From the NCBI GenBank assembly GCA_900553905.1, contig USFL01000023.1:1-11360 (forward strand): a stretch of DNA of 11,360 nt, written 5' to 3'. This DNA is from an uncultured Eubacteriales bacterium (GTDB lineage: Bacteria > Bacillota > Clostridia > Christensenellales > Aristaeellaceae). Under the pieces are notes generated by a model. That model was not told the DNA's origin and did no database searches. It was given only the letters and a program-made list of their open reading frames with translations. This document shows, piece by piece, positions 5,602 to 11,360 of the stretch (the first letter of the stretch is position 1; each line of letters starts with the position of its first letter). Made by a program: the position numbers and the translations under genes.

Positions 5602-7335
5602 TCAGATGCTGCAGGGCACTGCATTGCTGGAGAACAGCTTTTGCTGCGTCTGCTGTCCGGCCACGCCGTCGATGGACAGGCCGTTGAGCTCCTGGAAGAT
5701 CATGACCGCGTTTTCCGTCACGGTGTCGTAGGTGCCGGAGATATCGCCGTCATAGTACTTCAGCTCATAGAGAGCGTATTGCAGCCGCTTGACCGCGCTG
5801 CCGGTGGAGCCCACCTCCAGCTTGGAATAGCTGCCGCTTTCGGACGTGCCGCCATAGAGCAGGCGCTGCGTGGTGGGGCCGGCCATGCCGGTCACGCGCA
5901 GGCCCGCCGCACGCTGGTACGCCTCCACGGCCGCCTCGGTGCCGCTGCCATAGGCGCCGTCCACGCTGCCGCTGTAGTAGCCGGTGGCCTGCAGCGCGCT
6001 CTGCAGCGCCGTCACATTGGTCGAGCTGGAGCCCGTGGTGATGGTGGTATAGCCGTTGGACGAAGCGGTCTTGCCGTAGTTAGCGGGGCTGGAGCTGCTG
6101 CCGGAGGATGAGCCGCCGGAGGAGCCCCCGTTGAGCGCGGCGTAGATGGCGTTGAGCGTGGCCTTGCCCGCGATACCGTCGGCCTTGAGGCCGCTGGCCT
6201 GCTGGAAGGCCGTGACTGCGGCGGTGGTTCCGCTGCCGTAGTCGCCGTCCACGCTGCCGGTGTAATAGCCCAGCGTCTTGAGGTTCTGCTGTAGGGAGCG
6301 GACCGCGCTGCCGGTGTTGCCCTCCTTGAGCGAACCGAGATGTCCAACCACGCTGGAAGCCTTTTTCGCGGACTCGGAATACAGCTTGGTCAGCGTCGTG
6401 GGGCCGGCGATGCCGTCGGCGTAGATGGAGTTGCGCTCCTGGAAGGCGATGACCGCGGCCTGGGTGGTCTCGGCAAACTCGCCGTCAGCGGTGCCGCTGA
6501 GGTAGCCCAGCACGATCAGCCGGTTTTGCAGGATCTTGACCTGGGAGCCGGAGGAGCCCAGCTGCAGATAGATGTCCGTCTTGCCGTTGGTGTAGGACGA
6601 GCTGGTGGAAGAGCTGCTCGAAGAGCTGCTGGAAGAACTGGACGAACTCGATGAGCTGGAGCTGCTGGAAGAGCTGGTGGTCTTTTTCTTGGCGCTGCTG
6701 GAATACAGCTTCTCAATGGTACGGGTACCGGCCTTGCCGTCCACGGAAAGACCGTTGGCGGCCTGGAAATCGCGCACGGCCTGCTCGGTGGCCGCGCCGA
6801 AGTCGCCATCCGCGCTACCGGTCAGATAGCCCAGGTCCTTGAGCCGCTGCTGCAGGCGCTTGACGTCGCTGCCGGTGGACCCCATCTTGAGCGTGCTGCT
6901 GCCGGACGAGGTGCTCGACGGCGTAGCCGTGACGCTGGGCGCATTGGTGGGCGGTGTGGTGGGCGGCAGCGTAGCCGTGCCGATCTGCGGAGCGCTGGTC
7001 GCGCCGCTGATGGGGGCGTTGGTGGGGCTGACGTTGCTGGGCGGGTTGGTCGCCGTGTCGTTTCCGAAATCCCAGGCGCTCCAGTCCACCTCGTTGCTGG
7101 TGGGCGCCGGGGTGGGGGTGGGCGTTACGCTGGGCGTAGGCGTCACGACGGTATCAAAGGTCTGCCCGCCGTCGCCCACGGTCAACCCATTGTTGCTGTC
7201 CACAACGCGGTCGGGTTCCATATAGCAGGCGCTCAGCACCACACAGGCGGCAAGCAGCAGCGCCGCGACAGCCGCCCGCTTCAGCCGCGCATGGCGGCTC
7301 CTGTCTGTGGTATGGGGATGCTTCACAATCAACAC
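5602..7335 (-). CDS. Lipoprotein with five peptidoglycan-binding (PG_binding_1) domains
   Basis: This 577-residue protein should be anchored on the outer face of the membrane and bind the cell wall. A basic N-terminus (RHARLKR) and hydrophobic core (about 21-35) end in the lipobox LSAC, with Cys37 as the lipidated residue. A Thr/Pro/Ser-rich linker (about 60-148) follows. Then come five PG_binding_1 repeats near 149-211, 257-319, 336-398, 432-494 and 506-568, each with the pattern 'G..G..V..LQ..L..LGY..G..DG.(F/Y)...T..AV..FQ...GL..DG.AG..T...L(Y/F)'. A pure 23-serine run (221-243) separates repeats 1 and 2, and a Gly/Ser linker separates 3 and 4. No hydrolase or other catalytic domain is present. 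The start is probably the GTG at 7335 (GAGG seven bases upstream). A GTG three codons later, with GGAG eight bases upstream, is nearly as good. It follows addA by 151 bases but has its own promoter and terminator. Confidence 0.9.
   Translation of the reverse strand: MLIVKHPHTTDRSRHARLKRAAVAALLLAACVVLSACYMEPDRVVDSNNGLTVGDGGQTFDTVVTPTPSVTPTPTPAPTSNEVDWSAWDFGNDTATNPPSNVSPTNAPISGATSAPQIGTATLPPTTPPTNAPSVTATPSSTSSGSSTLKMGSTGSDVKRLQQRLKDLGYLTGSADGDFGAATEQAVRDFQAANGLSVDGKAGTRTIEKLYSSSAKKKTTSSSSSSSSSSSSSSSSSSSSSSSTSSSYTNGKTDIYLQLGSSGSQVKILQNRLIVLGYLSGTADGEFAETTQAAVIAFQERNSIYADGIAGPTTLTKLYSESAKKASSVVGHLGSLKEGNTGSAVRSLQQNLKTLGYYTGSVDGDYGSGTTAAVTAFQQASGLKADGIAGKATLNAIYAALNGGSSGGSSSGSSSSPANYGKTASSNGYTTITTGSSSTNVTALQSALQATGYYSGSVDGAYGSGTEAAVEAYQRAAGLRVTGMAGPTTQRLLYGGTSESGSYSKLEVGSTGSAVKRLQYALYELKYYDGDISGTYDTVTENAVMIFQELNGLSIDGVAGQQTQQKLFSSNAVPCSI
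6607..6675 (-). repeat. Run of 23 consecutive serine codons
   Basis: The stretch encodes 23 uninterrupted serines in the linker between the first two wall-binding repeats of the lipoprotein. It is flanked by Lys-Lys-Lys-Thr-Thr on one side and Thr-Ser-Ser-Ser on the other. All six serine codons (TCT, TCC, TCA, TCG, AGT, AGC) occur in mixed order, so this is not a simple trinucleotide tract at the DNA level. Confidence 0.95.
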
Positions 7336-7393
7336 TCCGTTTCCTCAAGGAAGTCGAAAAGGAAATGTTACAAACCTCTTACACCTATGCAAA

Positions 7394-7407
7394 GGGTACA
7401 CATACCC
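7394..7407. repeat. Small inverted repeat in the lipoprotein gene leader
   Basis: GGGTA and TACCC flank a four-base centre (CACA on the plus strand). It starts only a few bases after the expected transcription start of the lipoprotein gene (near 7414), so it could be a short 5' hairpin in the mRNA or a protein-binding site. Its role is not known. Confidence 0.4.
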
Positions 7408-7420
7408 TCGCATCAAGCAT

Positions 7421-7449
7421 ATTGTACAGGGAAAATACGGGAAAATCAA
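7421..7449 (-). promoter_or_regulatory. Sigma-A-like promoter of the peptidoglycan-binding lipoprotein gene
   Basis: On the minus strand TTGATT (-35, 7449-7444) and TACAAT (-10, 7426-7421) are separated by 17 bases. The start should fall near 7414, giving a leader of about 80 bases. The promoter begins 38 bases after the addA stop. No intrinsic terminator is visible in that gap, so read-through from addA may add to expression. Confidence 0.75.
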
Positions 7450-7486
7450 CCCCGAATATTCGCGCTGCATAGAATTAACGATTCGT

Positions 7487-10400
7487 TCATGCCTTTTGTT
7501 CCCTTGAAATTGAAATATTTTTGTCATATTTCGGCGCTCCTTCGTCATATTTGGCGAACGCTTTTCCAAGCCGTAGCGAATACAGCGTCCACTCCCGAAC
7601 GGGCCAGGGGGTTCCCTCCAGCAGCGCGCGGCGGTAGAGCCCAAGCTGCCGTCCATACCGCCGCCACAGCTCCTCTCCGCTGGAAACGCGGTCGGTTTTG
7701 AAATCCACCAGCACCCAGGCGCCATCCTCCAAAAAGCACAGGTCGATCACGCCTTGCAAAAGCGTGGGGAAGGGCTCACTAATGCGCAGGTTGAAGCTCC
7801 ATTCGCGCCGTACCGCGGATGCCGACAGCATGCGCTGACCCAGCGGACCGGCCAGGAAGCGCGCGGCCATGCCCACATCCGCCAAGGCCGCCTCCGCGGG
7901 GGTCATCACGCGCTTTTCCACCAGGCGCGCCAATTCCCTTTTTATATGGAAGAAAGTCGCCTGCTCGTCGCCCCTTGCCGCCCGCGCGCCTTCCAGGTCC
8001 ATCAAGCCCAGCAGGCGGTGCGTCTGCACGCCGCGCAGCAGTCCCGCCTCCTCCGGCGGCGGCTCCAGAAAGGCCGGCATGGCCGGAAGCGAGGAAAGCA
8101 AGCGGGGACGGGGACCATCGTAGGGAAGGCGCTTGAGCTGTTCCTCTTCCTCCTCCGCGGCCTCCTCCAGGGACTGCGCGCCATCCAGCGCGCGGCACAG
8201 CGCGGTCACACCCAGCTTGAGCGGAAGAACGGCGGTTTCCTCCCTTTCTCGCGGCGCAGCCGCTGCGGGCCAGTCCATGCCGGCGGTCTGCGGCGCGGGA
8301 ATGGGTACGGCGGACCGCTCGCCCGCCACCTCCGGCAGCGAAAAGGGAAGCGGCGCGCTCTGACGGGCATAATGCCTTGTAATGACTGGTTCCATGTGGA
8401 AAACGATGCGCCACGGGGCGCTTTTTTGTGGAAAACTTGTGGATTCTGTGGGGAACTCCGCATCGACCCCGGTTTCCCTCACGTCCACTGTGGAAAGTTG
8501 CCCCTCCTGCTCCACCGTCACCCTGTCGCCCGGCTGCGCGGATTGAAGCAACCAATCCAGCATGCTGCGCGCTTCACGCACGCCATACACGCCGCCGGAC
8601 CTGCCCACAGAGGCCGGGTCCGGGTTTTTCTGGCTCCCCACCAGCACCAGACGCGTTTTGGGCCTCGTCATGGCCACATAGAGCACGCGCGCGCGTTCCG
8701 CCCGTTCGGCGCTGCGCTCCTTCAGGGCGACCGCGCCCTGAAGCAGCGTCTGACGGCGGGTGCGCGCTTTTTCATTGACATAGCCCAGACCAAAGCCGAT
8801 TTCTCCATGCAGGCTGATGGCGCGGGTCTGGGCGCGGCGAAGCAGCGGTCCGCCCAGGCCCATCACATAGACCGTGGGAAATTCCAACCCCTTGGATTTG
8901 TGAATGGTCATCACGCGCACCACGTCTTCCCAGGGGTTCATCACGGCAGGGCTCTGCTCGCCCCCGCCGCCGCCATCGGCCCTGACGGCTTCCACAAAGC
9001 CATACAGGCCGTCCGTATGGTTCCGCTCATAGTCGTCGGCGCGGTGGCAGAGCATGCGCAGGTTGGCCTGCCGCAGCTTTCCGCCCGGCTGTGCCCCGTA
9101 ATGCGCATAAAGCCCGCTGCGCTTGAGAAAGCTCCACAGGTATTCTGCCAGAGGCATGCTGCGCGCATAGAACCGCTCCGCCTCAAGCGCCTCCAGCACG
9201 GCGCGGCAGCGCGCGGCAAGCGGCGCGTCGGCTTCATGCGCCGCCGCCTGCAGCGCGCTGAGGAAGCTCGCCTCCCGCTGGGGGCGCAAAAGGCGAATCG
9301 CCGCCAGCTCCCGTTCCGTCATCTCAAACAGCGGGCTGCGCAGCTCGCTGATCAGGGCCACGTCGTTGGCCAGGTTATCCAGCAGGGTCAAATGCTGAAT
9401 CACCTGGTCCACCTCGTCGGACGACATGGGGTCGCCCCCGCCTTCGCAGTACACGGGAATGCCCATCCGGCCCAACACCAGCTCCACCTTGTCGGCCACA
9501 TTTTTGCCCACAGGCAGCAGAATGGCGATATCACGATAGTGAAGCGGCGCACCCGGCTGGCCCTGTGCGTCGGGGACCGGTTCGCCCACCGTTTGCAGAA
9601 TATCCCGCGCGATCAGCTCCGCCTCGGCCAGGACCATGTCCTGCGGTCGCCGGCCCTGCGCGTTGAGCACATGCAGCTCGGTCGCCGGGTCCCCCTGCGA
9701 CGGCACGCCGGGGTACAGCCGCGCGTCGGCGTCATAGTCGATCTCGGTGACGCGCCGGTCCATCACATGTGCAAACACGCGGTTCACCGCATCCAGCACC
9801 GCTGCCCGGCTGCGAAAGTTCAGATTGAGCACCACCCGGCGAAACGGCGCGTCCGCCAGGGGCGAAAAACGCGCCAGCTTCCCCAGAAACAGGCCGGGCT
9901 CGGCCAGGCGGAAGCGGTAGATGCTCTGTTTTACGTCGCCTACATAGAAATAGCTTTGGCCTGCCTCGCGTTTGAGGGCGTTGAGGATGGCCTCCTGCAG
10001 GGCGCTCACGTCCTGGTATTCGTCCACGAACACCGCGTCGAACCGCTGCGCCTGCTGCTTGCGCAGGTCCGGGTCGCGCAGCACAGCCAGCGTCATGTGC
10101 TCCAGGTCGCCAAAGTCGATGCAAGCTTCGCTGAGCTTGCGTTCCTGAAAGCCCTCATGCAGATGCCGGACCGCCGTGGCCAGCCCGCGCGTGGCGCCTT
10201 CCATGGCCTGCATATCGGCCACGCCCTGTTCAAAATCCGCGGGCAGCAGTTTTTTCAGATCGTCTGCCATATCCTTGATACGGCTGCGCAGGTCCTTAAA
10301 GGCCCCCGCCAGCCGCTCCTCATCCCCGGTAGCGGGTTTGAAGCGTCCCAGGGTGACGAACTTCAGGTCGGCCAGCGCCCCGCACAGCGCCCGCATCCCC

Positions 10401-11167
10401 TGCTCGCAGGCCGCGCGCAGCCCGCTGAGGGTTGCCCGGTCGCTTTGCAGCGTCTTAAGATAGGGCGGCGGGAAGGCTGCGTCTGCGCGCATGGCGTCCG
10501 CCTCGCGCCACAGGGCGTCCATTCCCTCCACGATGAGCGCCGCCTCCTGGCAAAAAGCCTGCGCCAGCGGCTCGCCGTCCATGCTTTCGACGCTCCAGTC
10601 CTTCCCCGCGCTTTCCTCCAGCCAGGTCATCGGGTCCGGGCGCGACATCAGAAAGCGATAGAGCGTCTCCATCATGAGCGCGATCTCGCGCTCGCTGAAT
10701 TTGCCCGTCAGGGCCTCAAGCCGCTCATCCTCGTGCGCCGCCCCGTACAGCCAGTCCAGCGTTTCTTCCATCGCGTCCTGCCAATAGGCGGCGCGGGTCC
10801 GCTCATCCGCCAGCATGAATTGCGGGTCCACGCCGCAGCGCTGGAAGTTCTGCCGCACCACCTGTTGGCAATAGCTATGGATTGTGGAGATTTGCGCCAT
10901 ACTAACCAGGTCCGCCTGGCGGGCCAGGCGCGGGTTCTCCACGGCGGCCTCGTTCAGGCGCGTTTCCAGGCGCTCCCGCATCTCGCCGGCGGCGGCGCGC
11001 GTAAAGGTGACGATCAGCATCCGGTCGATGCTGACGCCGCGCTCCACAATCAGCCGCACGATGCGCTCTACCAGCACGGCGGTCTTGCCGCTGCCCGCCG
11101 CGGCCGATACCAGCAACTCGCGGTTGTCGGCGCGGATGGCCGCTTCCTGAGCAGAGGTAAAGCGCAT
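7487..11167 (-). CDS. addA: ATP-dependent helicase-nuclease subunit A
   Basis: AddA pairs with AddB to process double-strand DNA breaks and make the single-stranded DNA loaded by RecA. The 1226-residue product is family length and carries a full UvrD-type helicase: Q-motif FTSAQEAAI (near the start), Walker A AAAGSGKT (22-29), TFTRAAAGEM (54-63), TIHSYCQQ (95-102), DEYQD (382-386), VGDVKQSIYRFR (409-420), LNLNFRSR (447-454), MTIHKSKGLEF (753-763) and LYVAMTRPKTR (829-839). The C-terminal PD-(D/E)xK nuclease is intact: GVQTHRLLG (His1050), E1122, GVIDL (D1142) and VLVDFKTDR (D1155, K1157). The start at 11167 is chosen over the ATG at 11173 because AAAGGAG is eight bases away rather than two. 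No addB is adjacent within the window. Confidence 0.96.
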   Translation of the reverse strand: MRFTSAQEAAIRADNRELLVSAAAGSGKTAVLVERIVRLIVERGVSIDRMLIVTFTRAAAGEMRERLETRLNEAAVENPRLARQADLVSMAQISTIHSYCQQVVRQNFQRCGVDPQFMLADERTRAAYWQDAMEETLDWLYGAAHEDERLEALTGKFSEREIALMMETLYRFLMSRPDPMTWLEESAGKDWSVESMDGEPLAQAFCQEAALIVEGMDALWREADAMRADAAFPPPYLKTLQSDRATLSGLRAACEQGMRALCGALADLKFVTLGRFKPATGDEERLAGAFKDLRSRIKDMADDLKKLLPADFEQGVADMQAMEGATRGLATAVRHLHEGFQERKLSEACIDFGDLEHMTLAVLRDPDLRKQQAQRFDAVFVDEYQDVSALQEAILNALKREAGQSYFYVGDVKQSIYRFRLAEPGLFLGKLARFSPLADAPFRRVVLNLNFRSRAAVLDAVNRVFAHVMDRRVTEIDYDADARLYPGVPSQGDPATELHVLNAQGRRPQDMVLAEAELIARDILQTVGEPVPDAQGQPGAPLHYRDIAILLPVGKNVADKVELVLGRMGIPVYCEGGGDPMSSDEVDQVIQHLTLLDNLANDVALISELRSPLFEMTERELAAIRLLRPQREASFLSALQAAAHEADAPLAARCRAVLEALEAERFYARSMPLAEYLWSFLKRSGLYAHYGAQPGGKLRQANLRMLCHRADDYERNHTDGLYGFVEAVRADGGGGGEQSPAVMNPWEDVVRVMTIHKSKGLEFPTVYVMGLGGPLLRRAQTRAISLHGEIGFGLGYVNEKARTRRQTLLQGAVALKERSAERAERARVLYVAMTRPKTRLVLVGSQKNPDPASVGRSGGVYGVREARSMLDWLLQSAQPGDRVTVEQEGQLSTVDVRETGVDAEFPTESTSFPQKSAPWRIVFHMEPVITRHYARQSAPLPFSLPEVAGERSAVPIPAPQTAGMDWPAAAAPREREETAVLPLKLGVTALCRALDGAQSLEEAAEEEEEQLKRLPYDGPRPRLLSSLPAMPAFLEPPPEEAGLLRGVQTHRLLGLMDLEGARAARGDEQATFFHIKRELARLVEKRVMTPAEAALADVGMAARFLAGPLGQRMLSASAVRREWSFNLRISEPFPTLLQGVIDLCFLEDGAWVLVDFKTDRVSSGEELWRRYGRQLGLYRRALLEGTPWPVREWTLYSLRLGKAFAKYDEGAPKYDKNISISREQKA
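8395..8497 (+). other. Cluster of five DnaA-box-like nonamers inside addA
   Basis: Compared with TGTGGATAA (reverse complement of the DnaA box TTATCCACA), this stretch holds TGTGGAAAA at 8395-8403 and 8427-8435 (eight of nine each). It also holds TGTGGATTC at 8438-8446, TGTGGGGAA at 8447-8455 and TGTGGAAAG at 8489-8497 (seven of nine each). All five point the same way within 103 bases. The protein here is the AddA linker between helicase and nuclease (about residues 891-926), which tolerates sequence change. DnaA binding is inference. Confidence 0.35.
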
Positions 11168-11175
11168 GTGCATCG

Positions 11176-11182
11176 CTCCTTT
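11176..11182 (-). promoter_or_regulatory. Ribosome binding site that decides the addA start
   Basis: AAAGGAG lies eight bases before the ATG at 11167 but only two bases before the in-frame ATG at 11173. The spacing favours the downstream start, shortening AddA by two residues to MRFTSAQ, the usual position of the Q-motif. Confidence 0.8.
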
Positions 11183-11202
11183 CTGGGATGGGGATATGCG
11201 CT

Positions 11203-11231
11203 ATTGTACCGTAAGCGCGGGGCGAATGCAA
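11203..11231 (-). promoter_or_regulatory. Sigma-A-like promoter of addA
   Basis: On the minus strand TTGCAT (-35, 11231-11226) and TACAAT (-10, 11208-11203) are 17 bases apart. The start should lie near 11196, giving a leader of about 29 bases with the ribosome binding site inside it. The parS-like site begins one base beyond the -35 box. Confidence 0.75.
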
Positions 11232-11232
11232 A

Positions 11233-11248
11233 TGTTTCACGTGAAACG
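11233..11248. other. parS-like centromere site (ParB/Spo0J binding)
   Basis: TGTTTCACGTGAAACG matches the conserved bacterial parS consensus TGTTNCACGTGAAACA at all but the last base and contains a perfect 14-base palindrome, GTTTCACGTGAAAC. ParB (Spo0J) loads at such sites and spreads along DNA, guiding origin segregation and SMC loading. It lies in the non-coding region directly upstream of the addA -35 box, which is where a real site can be kept without coding constraint. In many bacteria parS sites concentrate in the origin-proximal part of the chromosome. Confidence 0.85.
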
Positions 11249-11294
11249 CTTCTTCCGTCAGATGCCTGATTTGTCCTGCTTTTGGATAAATCAT

Positions 11295-11324
11295 TTGCCC
11301 TTGCCCCCGTCTTCATGGTATAAT
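11295..11324 (+). promoter_or_regulatory. Rightward extended -10 promoter, divergent from addA
   Basis: On the plus strand a perfect TATAAT (11319-11324) is preceded by the extended -10 element TG at 11316-11317. A TTGCCC -35-like hexamer (11295-11300) lies 18 bases upstream of it. Transcription should start near 11331 and run out of the window, so a plus-strand gene likely begins beyond 11360. No coding start is visible in the remaining bases. Confidence 0.65.
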
Positions 11325-11360
11325 ACCGCTGTTATCCTCAAATACTTCCAATTCTTTTAA

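Noticed and set aside
5422..6111. Plus-strand open frame over the lipoprotein 3' end
   Set aside because: It crosses the intrinsic terminator hairpin and the reverse of the repeat-domain region; its product is low-complexity with no motif.
7450..7486. Search for an addA terminator
   Set aside because: Only short palindromes (such as CGAATATTCG) without a GC stem and U-run are present, so I do not call a terminator.
8388..8405. GGTTCCATGTGGAAAACG considered as a second parS site
   Set aside because: It matches the 16-base parS consensus at only about 12 positions and breaks the CACGTG core, so it is better viewed as a DnaA-box-like element or chance.
7754..11269. A 1171-codon open frame on the plus strand, antisense to addA
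   Set aside because: It is exactly in register with addA codons, so stops could only come from TTA, CTA or TCA codons, which this GC-rich gene avoids. Its translation has no recognisable motif, whereas the minus strand encodes a full AddA.

Overview
This GC-rich window looks like chromosomal DNA from an endospore-forming, Gram-positive bacterium of the Clostridia type. Four things point there: a small acid-soluble spore protein gene, an AddA-type (not RecB-type) recombination nuclease, strong AGGAGG-like ribosome binding sites, and sigma-A-like promoters with 17-base spacers. The exact genus cannot be read from the sequence. All eight genes lie on the minus strand, so transcription runs from right to left. 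I see no insertion sequence, integrase, phage gene, tRNA, rRNA or CRISPR array, and I do not find a clearly new multi-gene system.

Right part (about 7.3-11.36 kb): a control region at 11168-11360 holds the addA promoter, a 16-base site that matches the ParB-binding parS consensus at 15 of 16 positions, and an extended -10 promoter firing rightward out of the window. Leftward from it runs addA, a complete 1226-residue helicase-nuclease gene with no addB beside it inside the window. Behind addA, with its own promoter, comes a lipoprotein carrying five peptidoglycan-binding repeats and a run of 23 serines. It ends at a strong intrinsic terminator near 5.5 kb.

Left part (1-5.46 kb): one consensus promoter, with a palindrome filling most of its spacer, starts a tight run of six genes. 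They encode a DUF624-type membrane protein, a divergent alpha/beta-type SASP, a SAM-dependent methyltransferase, the redox chaperone Hsp33 (hslO), a TPR-repeat protein, and an acidic helical protein cut by the window edge. Gaps are 14-46 bases, except for a one-base stop/start overlap upstream of hslO, so this reads as one operon. It mixes spore DNA protection, oxidative-stress chaperoning and uncharacterised repeat proteins; any shared purpose is inference.

The most useful leads are the parS-like site next to the addA promoter, a cluster of DnaA-box-like sequences inside addA, the SASP gene inside a vegetative-looking operon, addA without adjacent addB, and the five-repeat wall-binding lipoprotein.
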